A DNA stretch of 64,000 nt from Reclinomonas americana ATCC 50394 (lineage: Eukaryota; Jakobida; Jakobea; Jakobida), in the NCBI GenBank assembly GCA_048213135.1, contig PS015010.1, forward strand, positions 1,550,001 through 1,614,000, read 5' to 3'. Shown here piece by piece: positions 46,739-54,706 of the stretch. The translations under genes were made by a program, and so were the position numbers. The notes beneath the pieces are model-generated. The model searched no databases. It had not been told where the DNA came from and saw only the letters and a program-made list of their open reading frames with translations. Each line of letters opens with the position of its first letter. The first letter of the stretch is position 1.

Positions 46739-47389
46739 ATGAATCTTGCTGATCACCCGGTAACTGTTGGACTCATCGCTGCCAACGTCATTTTTTCTTT
46801 AATCGGTTTTTCCAATGCCGACCTGGTAAACAAAACCATTATGTGGCCCTACCGTGTGGACCGGGAGAAACAGTATTACCGTTTTATTACATCCGGTTTT
46901 CTTCATGCAGACATGGTACATCTTTTCTTCAACATGTTCACGTTGTTCTTTTTTGGCAGCGCCATTGAAGATTACTTTCGTTTTTTCATACTTGGCGGCA
47001 ATGTCAGTTACCTCCTCCTCTATTTCCTGGCTTTGATCATTTCAGATATACCCAGCTACCGCAAACACCGTAACGATTACCAATACCGCTCCCTGGGCGC
47101 TTCCGGAGCTGTGTCTGCCGTGGTATTTGCCTGTATTGTATTCAACCCCTGGGGTAAGGTGCTGTTATATGGCGCCATAGGCATTTCCATGTTTGTGTAT
47201 GCAGTGCTGTATGTGATCTATTGTATTTATATGGGTAAAAAAGAACTGGACAATGTCAATCATGATGCGCATTTATGGGGCTCGTTGTTTGGACTGGCCT
47301 TCACCATTACACTTGTGGCCTGGCGGCAACCCGATCTGTTTACAGATATTATTGAGCGGTTCAAACACCCCAGCTTACTGGGAAATTAG
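46739..47389 (+). CDS. Rhomboid-family intramembrane serine protease
   Basis: The 216-residue protein has six predicted membrane helices. Rhomboid marks are present: HLFFNM in helix 2, the catalytic Ser in GASGAVSA (about residue 122) and the catalytic His in NHDAHLWGSLFG (about 178). WPYR replaces the usual loop start. Rhomboids cleave membrane-anchored substrates inside the bilayer. The gene starts 38 bases after rlmH and its 3' end overlaps convergent tilS by 15 bases. Confidence 0.93.
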   Translation: MNLADHPVTVGLIAANVIFSLIGFSNADLVNKTIMWPYRVDREKQYYRFITSGFLHADMVHLFFNMFTLFFFGSAIEDYFRFFILGGNVSYLLLYFLALIISDIPSYRKHRNDYQYRSLGASGAVSAVVFACIVFNPWGKVLLYGAIGISMFVYAVLYVIYCIYMGKKELDNVNHDAHLWGSLFGLAFTITLVAWRQPDLFTDIIERFKHPSLLGN

Positions 47390-48712
47390 GCGGATACGCA
47401 GCAGTTCTTTTGTTGATGGTTTGACACGGAAGCGGTGATCTATCCGCATACCCGTGATCCAGATTATTTTTTTCTCCGATTCCAGCACCCATACTTTCTC
47501 TTTATCTGCCAGTGATAATTTCTGATCAATAAAAAAACGGCTGAGTTTCTTTTTCTTATCCATCCCAAGCGGGTAAAAATAATCTCCTTTTTTCCATTGC
47601 CGCAGGAGCAGTGGAAATGCTATTAATGAGGCATCCAGTTCCGCGGTGCCGGCATCTGCAGCAGGTGTATATCCTTCCGCAATGGCATGCCTGCTGAATT
47701 GAAGAACTCCATTCACAAACGGAACATTTTTTTCATTTTCATGGACAACAACTATGCCTTCCTGTTTTTTTTCTAACCCGGAAATGATGAGCCAGGCCCG
47801 GTTCCGGAGCACCCGGTGTGTAGCTGATACAACATATTTTCCGGACTCCGCATCCAGCAACGACAATACATCGGGGAGCTGACCGGCGGTGAATCCATAC
47901 CGGCTGAGCAATTCATGCAGGATCGTACCATGCGCCGGCATGCGCTGCAACTTCAGCACAGGAATGTGCACTTCTTCTTTTTTATATTCCACCAGTTTTT
48001 TTATGGCGGTTTCCACAGCTGTATGATAAATCGTTTCCACTTCCCTTGCCCGGTAAGCGTTGTGAAGTATATTCTCCTCCACCGACGGAAATACTTTGGC
48101 GATGGATGGGATCAGTTCGTTCCTGAAATAATTACGTGTATAATCAGATGACAGGTTACTGCTGTCGGTTACAAAAGACAACTGGTTAGCCGAGGCGAAC
48201 TGTTCCAGTTCCTTTTGCCTGGCAAATAACAACGGGCGTTTGATCATACCCTGCGCAGGCAGCATACCCCGCAGCCCCCTGATACCCGTACCCCGGAAGA
48301 AATGCATGAGTACGGTTTCTATATGATCATCCGCATGATGGGCCGTAAGCAGGTGCTTGATTCCCTGTTCTGCTGCCAGCTCTGCAAACCAGGCATAGCG
48401 CAGGTTGCGGGCGGTGGTTTCAATGCTCGTCTTTTGCTCTTTTGCAATGACTGAAGTATCAAACTGTTTTACAAAAAATGGGACACCATATTTTTGCGCC
48501 AGTGCCTTAACGAATACCTCATCCCTTTCACTCTCTTCTCCCCTCAACCTGAAGTTGACATGCGCAATGGAAAAACTATACCCGGCCTGCCGGCAAAGTT
48601 CACACAACACAACAGAATCCATACCACCACTCACCGCCAGGAGCAGGTAATCATTGGCGTGAAAGAGTTGTTCTTTCTTTATAAATGCTGTAAAGTCTGA
48701 AAGCAAAGCCAT
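47375..48712 (-). CDS. tilS: tRNA(Ile)-lysidine synthase
   Basis: The 445-residue enzyme has the PP-loop ATP pyrophosphatase motif SGGMDS near residue 29, the HVNFRLRGEESERDE segment, LTAHHADDHIETVLMHFFRG and KRPLL, then the smaller central and C-terminal TilS domains (RQWKKGDYFYPLGMDKKKKL near 380). It attaches lysine to C34 of the AUA-reading tRNA-Ile in the cytoplasm. Length and order are those of the full three-domain type. Confidence 0.96.
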   Translation of the reverse strand: MALLSDFTAFIKKEQLFHANDYLLLAVSGGMDSVVLCELCRQAGYSFSIAHVNFRLRGEESERDEVFVKALAQKYGVPFFVKQFDTSVIAKEQKTSIETTARNLRYAWFAELAAEQGIKHLLTAHHADDHIETVLMHFFRGTGIRGLRGMLPAQGMIKRPLLFARQKELEQFASANQLSFVTDSSNLSSDYTRNYFRNELIPSIAKVFPSVEENILHNAYRAREVETIYHTAVETAIKKLVEYKKEEVHIPVLKLQRMPAHGTILHELLSRYGFTAGQLPDVLSLLDAESGKYVVSATHRVLRNRAWLIISGLEKKQEGIVVVHENEKNVPFVNGVLQFSRHAIAEGYTPAADAGTAELDASLIAFPLLLRQWKKGDYFYPLGMDKKKKLSRFFIDQKLSLADKEKVWVLESEKKIIWITGMRIDHRFRVKPSTKELLRIRLISQ

Positions 48713-48718
48713 TTATTT

Positions 48719-48743
48719 AATTACGAATTATGAATTACGAATT
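48719..48743. repeat. AT-rich repeat of the AATTACGAATTATGAATT type upstream of tilS
   Basis: It consists of alternating AATTACG and AATTATG units and lies 7 bases upstream of the tilS start. Related copies occur at 51112-51138, 60350-60368 and 62697-62710, each shortly before a start codon, and near 61079-61095 in a convergent gap. The remaining intergenic bases to 48886 hold a fragment of another dispersed element (CCTGAGCGAAGCGAAGGATC at 48749-48768) and no gene. Confidence 0.55.
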
Positions 48744-48886
48744 TTATCCTGAGCGAAGCGAAGGATCTTTCTTCATTAGCATATCTTCAAATCGGTATAT
48801 CTTCAAATCTTCTCATCCGCACAACTTGTCCCGCAAAAGGTGGGATTTTCAAATCACCCAATCTCCAAATCTCCAAATCCTACTTA

Positions 48887-49198
48887 TCACATTTCCAATT
48901 CCTCTTTCGCCATCTGCAGCTCATTATATGCATGATTATCCCCCGCCTTACGGGCCTGTTGCATCCCCGTTTCATAGGTAGTAATGGCCGCGGACAGGTC
49001 GCCCTGCCTTTCGAGCAGTTTGGCCAGGTGGTAATAGCTGCCTACATAGGCCGGATCATTTTCCAGGATACGCTCAAAGAGCCCCTTTGCCTCCGCGTCA
49101 TCCCCTATCTTGATGTATTCCAGCGCCAGCGCATGCTGCAGGAAGGAATCTCCCGGGCTGCCAACCAGGAAGGCTTTCAATTTCTCGATCCGCTCCAA
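48887..49198 (-). CDS. Small tetratricopeptide-repeat protein
   Basis: The 103-residue protein has no signal peptide and carries about two and a half TPR units: FLQHALALEYIKIGDDAEAK, YVGSYYHLAKLLERQGDLSA and a C-terminal capping helix. Such small TPR proteins are common in Bacteroidota and serve as protein-interaction scaffolds. It is divergent from etfB with 97 bases between the starts. No specific role can be read. Confidence 0.85.
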   Translation of the reverse strand: MERIEKLKAFLVGSPGDSFLQHALALEYIKIGDDAEAKGLFERILENDPAYVGSYYHLAKLLERQGDLSAAITTYETGMQQARKAGDNHAYNELQMAKEELEM

Positions 49199-49223
49199 AA
49201 TTTATTGATTTAGGTTAAATTAT

Positions 49224-49246
49224 TAATTTTGCAACCATTATCTTTG
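49224..49246 (+). promoter_or_regulatory. Tandem -7 boxes upstream of etfB
   Basis: TAATTTTG (49224-49231) and TATCTTTG (49239-49246) both fit TAnnTTTG and lie 50-70 bases before the etfB start. TTG at 49205-49207 is a weak -33 candidate for the first box. Confidence 0.5.
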
Positions 49247-49295
49247 CATTAGTTGCATAAACAACTTATTTTACGATTTAAAACATAAAAGCAAT

Positions 49296-50039
49296 ATGAA
49301 GATCCTGGTTTGTATCAGCAAAACGCCTGATACCACGGCAAAAATAGCCTTCACTGATAACAATACGAAATTTGCGGCAGACGGTGTGCAATGGATCATT
49401 AACCCATACGACGAATGGTATGCACTGGTAAGGGCCATTGAACTGAAAGAGGCTGATCCCGTTACTGTTATTCACCTGGTGACTGTGGGCGCTGCCGACA
49501 GCGAACCGGTTATCCGTAAAGCATTGGCGCTGGGCGGCGACGAAGCCATCCGCATCAATGCCGACAGCCACGACAGTTATTATATTGCTTCACAGATTGC
49601 GCAGGTAGCCAAAGAAGGCGGTTACGACCTGGTGTTCACCGGTAAAGAAACCATCGACTATAATGGTTCTTCCATAGGCGGCATGGTAGCTGAATTGCTT
49701 GACCTGCCTTATATATCACTTGCCACCAAATTTACCCTGGACGGCAGAACCGCGACAGTTGTACGTGAAATAGAAGGTGGTGAGGAAACCGATAAAGCAT
49801 CGCTTCCGCTGGTTGTAAGCTGCCAGAAAGGAATGGCCGAACAACGTATTCCCAACATGAAAGGCATTATGGGCGCCCGCAGCAAACCCCTGAAAGTGGT
49901 GGAGCCCGCTGCTGTCGATCCCCTCACCAGTGTGGTATCATTCGATCTGCCGCCTGCCAAAGCCGGTGTTAAACTGGTACCAGCCGATCAGCCGGAAGAA
50001 CTGGTAAGGTTATTACACGAAGAAGCAAAAGTATTTTAA
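49296..50039 (+). CDS. etfB: Electron transfer flavoprotein subunit beta
   Basis: The 247-residue protein begins MKILVCISKTPDTTAKIAF and shows the ETF-beta order: NPYDEWYALVRAIELKE, DLVFTGKETIDYNGSSIGGM and the signature loop with ISLATKFTLDGRTATVVREI and LPLVVSCQKGMAEQRIPNMK. With the alpha subunit encoded 23 bases downstream, it carries electrons from acyl-CoA and other dehydrogenases to the membrane quinone pool. Length is normal. Confidence 0.96.
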   Translation: MKILVCISKTPDTTAKIAFTDNNTKFAADGVQWIINPYDEWYALVRAIELKEADPVTVIHLVTVGAADSEPVIRKALALGGDEAIRINADSHDSYYIASQIAQVAKEGGYDLVFTGKETIDYNGSSIGGMVAELLDLPYISLATKFTLDGRTATVVREIEGGEETDKASLPLVVSCQKGMAEQRIPNMKGIMGARSKPLKVVEPAAVDPLTSVVSFDLPPAKAGVKLVPADQPEELVRLLHEEAKVF

Positions 50040-50062
50040 TCACAACTCATCAAACTCATTAT

Positions 50063-51022
50063 ATGTCAGTATTAGTTTTCCTGGATCAATCCGAAGGACA
50101 GATCAAAAAATCATCGCTCGAAGCGGCTTCTTACGCGGCACAACTCGCTCAGCAACTGGGCACTTCCGCCGAAGCCCTTGTATTGGGAACGGTTAATAAC
50201 GCTGCCGCCATCGGCGACCAGGGTATTACCAAAGTACACCAGGTAAAAAATGATTCGCTGAATAACGTGGATGCCCAGGTATTCGCCAAAGTGATTGCGG
50301 AAGCAGCCACTGCTACAGGAGCGAAAGTGATCGTATTTTCCAACAACTTCACCGGCAAGGCCATCGCTCCCCGTTTGAGCGTGCGCCTGAAAGCTGGTCT
50401 TGTTTCCGGTGCAGTAGCCCTGCCCGATACCAGTAACGGGTTCGTGGTAAAAAAGAGTGTATTCAGTGGCAAGGCATTCGCCCATATAGCCATCACTACC
50501 GATATAAAGATTATTGCGCTGAACCCCAACTCCTACAGTACCAGTCATACCGGTGGCACCGCCGAAGTTTCGGAACTGAATGTAACAGCCGACACACCTA
50601 AAGTACAGGTGACCAGTGTTGATAAAGTAGTGGGAGAAGTGCCCCTTACGGAAGCCGAGATCGTGGTGAGCGGTGGCCGTGGTTTGAAAGGACCTGAAAA
50701 CTGGGGCCTGGTAACCGACCTGGCTAAATTGCTGGGCGCAGCTACCGCCTGCAGCCGTCCTGTTGCCGACATCCACTGGAGGCCTCACCATGAGCACGTT
50801 GGACAAACAGGCCTGGCCATTGCGCCCAACCTGTATTTTGCCATCGGTATTTCCGGCGCCATCCAGCACCTGGCAGGCGTTAACCGCAGCAAAGTGATCG
50901 TGGTGATCAATAAAGACCCGGAAGCGCCTTTCTTTAAAGTCGCCGACTACGGTATCGTAGGCGACGCGTTTGAAGTAATGCCAAAGATCATCGAAGCAGT
51001 AAAAAAGATCAAAGGAGCTTAA
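50063..51022 (+). CDS. etfA: Electron transfer flavoprotein subunit alpha
   Basis: The 319-residue protein has an N-terminal ETF domain and the C-terminal FAD-binding domain with [56 protein letters not shown] and [20 protein letters not shown]. These are the conserved FAD-contact segments. It forms a heterodimer with EtfB from the gene just before it and is followed by a terminator. Confidence 0.96.
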   Translation: MSVLVFLDQSEGQIKKSSLEAASYAAQLAQQLGTSAEALVLGTVNNAAAIGDQGITKVHQVKNDSLNNVDAQVFAKVIAEAATATGAKVIVFSNNFTGKAIAPRLSVRLKAGLVSGAVALPDTSNGFVVKKSVFSGKAFAHIAITTDIKIIALNPNSYSTSHTGGTAEVSELNVTADTPKVQVTSVDKVVGEVPLTEAEIVVSGGRGLKGPENWGLVTDLAKLLGAATACSRPVADIHWRPHHEHVGQTGLAIAPNLYFAIGISGAIQHLAGVNRSKVIVVINKDPEAPFFKVADYGIVGDAFEVMPKIIEAVKKIKGA

Positions 51023-51051
51023 TCCTTTCTCACAATACTAATACTAATAAA

Positions 51052-51078
51052 AAGCCTCCCGGTGCGGAAGGCTTTTTT
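51052..51078 (+). terminator. Intrinsic terminator of etfBA
   Basis: The arms AAGCCTCCCG (51052-51061) and CGGAAGGCTT (51065-51074) with a 3-base loop are followed by a T run. The hairpin is 30 bases after the etfA stop. Confidence 0.85.
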
Positions 51079-51111
51079 AGTTAGACAACCCAACCGTCCT
51101 GCGCATACCTC

Positions 51112-51138
51112 ATTCGTAATTCATAATTCGTAATTTTA
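51112..51138 (+). repeat. AT-rich repeat upstream of the SRPBCC gene
   Basis: Alternating ATTCGTA and ATTCATA units end in TAATTTTA (51131-51138), which approximates the -7 box and sits 15 bases before the ATG at 51154. It may serve as the promoter. Confidence 0.45.
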
Positions 51139-51153
51139 TAACAACTTGCAACT

Positions 51154-51618
51154 ATGAACACTCCTCTTCCCATCATCGACATCAAAGCCAAAATACAGGT
51201 CGCCAAACCCACACATGAGGTTTTTGAAGCGATCGTTGACCCTTCAAAAATGTCCAACTACTTTATAGCCAAAGGCAGTGCCAGGATGGAAACGGAAAAC
51301 AGCACGGTAAAATGGAGCTGGCCTGAGTTTGACGGTGAATACGCCGTTCGCGTGGGCAGGATTGAAGCCGACAAATACATTTCCTTTTACTGGGACAATG
51401 AAGGACATGAAACGTTGGTGGAAATGGTGCTTACACCGGCAGGCAATGAAGCTACCATAATTACCGTCACCGAAAAGAACAGGGAAAATAACGAAGCCGG
51501 TATCAAATGGCTGAAAAGCAATACCGAAGGCTGGGCCAATTTTCTCGCCTGCCTGAAAGCCTGGATGGAATACGGCATCAACCTGAGAAAAGGCGCATTT
51601 GAATTCATGAAACAATGA
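51154..51618 (+). CDS. SRPBCC (AHSA1-like) domain protein
   Basis: The 154-residue cytoplasmic protein has the helix-grip fold pattern: an N-terminal strand then VAKPTHEVFEAIVDPSKMSN, Trp-rich strands (VKWSWPEFDGEYAVRVGRIE, KYISFYWDNE), and a long C-terminal helix (GWANFLACLKAWMEYG). Such proteins bind hydrophobic ligands or act as Hsp90 co-chaperone-like domains. The specific ligand cannot be told. Confidence 0.88.
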   Translation: MNTPLPIIDIKAKIQVAKPTHEVFEAIVDPSKMSNYFIAKGSARMETENSTVKWSWPEFDGEYAVRVGRIEADKYISFYWDNEGHETLVEMVLTPAGNEATIITVTEKNRENNEAGIKWLKSNTEGWANFLACLKAWMEYGINLRKGAFEFMKQ

Positions 51619-51735
51619 TGAAAAGCACAACCTAACAGAGTTCTTCTCTAAAAGGGGTAACAATTCTTTCGTATCATCAACCTGTTGCTAACAGCAGCCC
51701 ACGGCAGTGCAGCAGTTTCAAGTCCTCCGTTATGG

Positions 51736-51799
51736 GTCATGCTGAGGAAACGAAGCATCTATTCATTTTGAAAGGAGGTCTCTCCTTCGTCGGGATGAC
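51736..51799. repeat. Dispersed palindrome-like intergenic element
   Basis: It begins GTCATGCTGAGG and ends CGTCGGGATGAC, giving an imperfect inverted repeat. A related element lies at 62766-62859 and a fragment at 48749-48768. The wider gap 51619-51902 has no gene I can support. Confidence 0.5.
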
Positions 51800-51902
51800 T
51801 CAAAAGGTCAAACTGGTGTACTCTCCGGCCCGCTGGCTATTGCAGGTGGAGAAAAAACGCAATATCTTACCCTACCGCATCATTGACTGAAAACATTACC
51901 GT

Positions 51903-52502
51903 ATGAACAACTTTAATATCGTGAGCATATTAGGTACCGGTCTCGCCGGCTTTGGTTTTTTACTCATGTACCTTGCCTATAAACTGATCAGGAGCATTGT
52001 TACCGCAGCTAATGTTAACCCGCTGGTGGTATCCACAATCAACAGGTATATGCTGGTCTGCTTTATTATGACCCTTGCCGTGGGCTTCTCCGCCTATATG
52101 ACGGCCTACTATAAAAAAGACACCATTGCGAAACAGGATGAAGTGATCAGTAAAAAAGACTCTGCCGTAAACCTGCTCACCACATCACAAAAAAACAACG
52201 CGATGGCTGAAGAGGTAGTACAACTTACCGACAGCACCTCCATCAATGCCGCGAAAAAAGAGCAATTGAAAACGCTGGATACTTTATCAGGTTATGTATC
52301 GGCACAGGACAATCCCCAGCTGCAAAAAGAATTCAATGATAATAAGAATAAACTGATCTCCGTTTACGACTCACTTAAAATGCCCGAGCTGAGCAAACTC
52401 AAACGGGATTCTCTCAAACTCCGGTACATCCGCATCAATAATTCTATCAGTAATATTTCCGTGAAAGTGGCGAAGCAGACCGCGGCGAGGGCAAACCAGT
52501 AA
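51903..52502 (+). CDS. Unknown membrane protein with two helices and a coiled-coil domain
   Basis: The 199-residue protein has two membrane helices (about 8-30 and 46-67) followed by a soluble alpha-helical region rich in Lys, Asp and Ser (DEVISKKDSAVNLLTTSQKN, LKMPELSKLKRDSLKLRYIR). No signal peptide cleavage or enzyme motif is visible. I do not recognise it. Codon use and base composition resemble neighbouring genes, which supports it being real. Confidence 0.7.
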   Translation: MNNFNIVSILGTGLAGFGFLLMYLAYKLIRSIVTAANVNPLVVSTINRYMLVCFIMTLAVGFSAYMTAYYKKDTIAKQDEVISKKDSAVNLLTTSQKNNAMAEEVVQLTDSTSINAAKKEQLKTLDTLSGYVSAQDNPQLQKEFNDNKNKLISVYDSLKMPELSKLKRDSLKLRYIRINNSISNISVKVAKQTAARANQ

Positions 52503-52508
52503 TATCCC

Positions 52509-52934
52509 TCATACAAAAGAAAATAATACCGCGGGATGAGCAGTGCTGAGTGATTTATTATCGATGAAACTCCAGTGGATATTATTTTTCCCGGTTACCG
52601 CATCACCCGAACAGGTAAAATCGCAGAACAAAAGACGCCGCCGGTTACTTCCTTTCGGCAGATCATACCATTCCAGGTATACCCTTGCCGCCCGGGATAT
52701 TTTAAACGCAGCCCCTTCTTCTTCAACCAGGCCGGGCTGGTACACCTGCAGTGCACAGGAGCCGGTAAACCGCATGGTAAGGATATCCTTCCCTTCGTCG
52801 AATGCAGCGTGCGTCCATTGCAGTATATGTGTTGTTCCACCCGGTACAAATCCCCAGCAGCGCAGCACTCCGCTCTTGCCGGGAACTTTCCGGTTGCTGT
52901 ATTTTTCCGCGAACATAAAGGGCGACATTTCCAT
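52509..52934 (-). CDS. Unknown small protein
   Basis: This 141-residue frame reads like a folded beta-rich protein (VLRCWGFVPGGTTHILQWTH, ILTMRFTGSCALQVYQPGLV). The overlapping plus-strand frames (52543-53007 and 52575-52949) are Pro- and Arg-rich and look like shadows. The translation start could be either of the two leading Met residues. Family not recognised. Confidence 0.55.
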   Translation of the reverse strand: MEMSPFMFAEKYSNRKVPGKSGVLRCWGFVPGGTTHILQWTHAAFDEGKDILTMRFTGSCALQVYQPGLVEEEGAAFKISRAARVYLEWYDLPKGSNRRRLLFCDFTCSGDAVTGKNNIHWSFIDNKSLSTAHPAVLFSFV

Positions 52935-53102
52935 TTTACTTTATTGTGAAGTCCTCACAAATATCCGTAACCTAAAGACATCATACACATTTAACATTCC
53001 GTTCTGAAAGAAATACGAAAAGCTACGTACTTTAGCGGCGCCTTCAGCGTTATGGCTGGGGACCTGCCCTTAGCCTTTTCACCATCAACATAAAGTATAG
53101 CC

Positions 53103-54491
53103 ATGAAAAAAACAACCATCCTCATTTGCATCCTGTTCACTATCGGTAGCGCATATGCGCAGCGATTTAAAGTAACTTATGATGCCCGTGCTTTTAAAGG
53201 GCCTTTCACCGGTCATGTGATCCTGTTCCTTTCCAAAACCAATCCCGAACCGCGAACCACCAGCGACAGCAGTTGCTACGGTATGCAGGTGGAATTCGTC
53301 GCCCCGGGACAGATCATCGCCATTGGCAATGAAGCCAGTTATTTTCCCGTGCCCCTCACTTCGCTGGAAAGAGGTACTTATTATGCCCAGGCCGTGTGGG
53401 ACCGCGACCTCGGCGGGCGGGCCATCGGCACCAGCCCCGGTAACCCTTACAACAAAGCGGTTAAGGTGGAACTGACCGGCGACACCAACCAGGTCATTTC
53501 CCTGAACTGCAACGACATCATTCCTTCAATGGCATTCCGGGAAACCCGTTATGTAAAGGAGTTGATCGTACCATCAAAACTGCTGACAAGATTTTCAGGA
53601 AGGGAAGAAACCGTGAACGCGGCCATCATCCTGCCACAACAGTATTACACTGAACCGGAAAGGAAATTCCCCATTGTATTTATGTTCGGCGGCTATGGCG
53701 GTAACTATCATCATTACTCCGCGGAGAACGGCGACACCATGCCCAGCATTCCGCTGAACAGTACACCGTGTATAAAAGTATTTCTCGATGGCGATTGCCG
53801 CCTGGGACACAGCGTATATGCCAACAGCGACAACACCGGTCCGTGGGGTGATGCCTTTACCAAAGAATTCATTCCCGCCCTGCAGAAACAATACAGGAGC
53901 AATGGTGCCCTGCTCATGAAAGGCCACAGCAGTGGCGGCTGGACGGTATTGTGGTTGCAACTCCGTTATCCAAAATTGTTTGCAGGTTGTAATGCCAGCG
54001 CTCCCGACCCGGTTGATTTCCGTTCATTCGTAAATGTGAACCTGTACAATAAAGCGTCTAAAAAAGTAGCACCCCATGCTGAAGATGTATTGTACCGCGG
54101 AGAACAGGATCGTTCTTTTGACGCCGTATTCGGCCCCAGGAGCGACGATGGCAGGATACTGACCCTGTACGACGCGGCAACCGGTGCGATGAATACTGAT
54201 GTGCTGGAACACTGGAAGAAATACGACATCAATCTTTTCCTGCAGAAGAACTGGAAAAAACTGGAAGCAGATCTGAAAGGAAAGATCAGGATATCTGTTG
54301 GTAATGAAGACACTTATTTCCTCAATAAATCAGTTGAGAAGCTGGATGAAGAAATGAAGAAAATGAATACGGGTATCGTGTTCGCATATTACCCCGGCGA
54401 TCACTTCAGCGTAGCCACACCCGCTTACAAAAAAGATGAGACCAAATGGCTGGAAGAGAAATACCTGGAGTGGGAGACGAAGAAGAAGTAG
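53103..54491 (+). CDS. Secreted esterase of the alpha/beta-hydrolase (esterase D-like) type
   Basis: The 462-residue protein has a signal peptide (about 1-19, ending AYAQ), an N-terminal beta domain (about 25-150) and a catalytic domain. Visible marks are FPIVFMFGGYGGNYHHYS for the oxyanion region, KGHSSGGWT with the nucleophile Ser (about residue 280), and YYPGDHFSVAT with the likely catalytic His near 440. It resembles putative esterases of the EstD/Fes group, which hydrolyse small esters or siderophores; the substrate is unknown. A strong terminator follows. Confidence 0.83.
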   Translation: MKKTTILICILFTIGSAYAQRFKVTYDARAFKGPFTGHVILFLSKTNPEPRTTSDSSCYGMQVEFVAPGQIIAIGNEASYFPVPLTSLERGTYYAQAVWDRDLGGRAIGTSPGNPYNKAVKVELTGDTNQVISLNCNDIIPSMAFRETRYVKELIVPSKLLTRFSGREETVNAAIILPQQYYTEPERKFPIVFMFGGYGGNYHHYSAENGDTMPSIPLNSTPCIKVFLDGDCRLGHSVYANSDNTGPWGDAFTKEFIPALQKQYRSNGALLMKGHSSGGWTVLWLQLRYPKLFAGCNASAPDPVDFRSFVNVNLYNKASKKVAPHAEDVLYRGEQDRSFDAVFGPRSDDGRILTLYDAATGAMNTDVLEHWKKYDINLFLQKNWKKLEADLKGKIRISVGNEDTYFLNKSVEKLDEEMKKMNTGIVFAYYPGDHFSVATPAYKKDETKWLEEKYLEWETKKK

Positions 54492-54528
54492 TATTGAGTA
54501 GTGAGTAGTAAGTATTGAGTATTGAGTA

Positions 54529-54564
54529 AAAAGAGGAGCTCTAAATTTAGAGCTCCTCTTTTTA
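54529..54564. terminator. Perfect 18-bp hairpin after the esterase gene
   Basis: The arms 54529-54546 and 54547-54564 are fully complementary (AAAGAGGAGCTCTAAA type) with T and A runs at both ends. It can act in both directions, though only the plus strand has a gene just before it. Confidence 0.85.
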
Positions 54565-54706
54565 CTTTTGAATTTTGACTTTCAGACTTTTTAAAGTATA
54601 TTGTAGTAAACAGAATTCAATCCGGCCCGGACAAACCCCTTATTTCCACGTGTACCCGACCCCGCTGTATCCGTGCCTGGCAAAGGTGTAAACAAAACTA
54701 CAGCAT

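Noticed and set aside
50111-50869. 252-codon minus-strand frame inside etfA
   Set aside because: Fully antisense to etfA, which has all expected motifs.
52543-53007. Plus-strand frames over 52543-53007
   Set aside because: Pro- and Arg-rich with poor protein character. The minus-strand frame 52509-52934 looks more like a folded protein.
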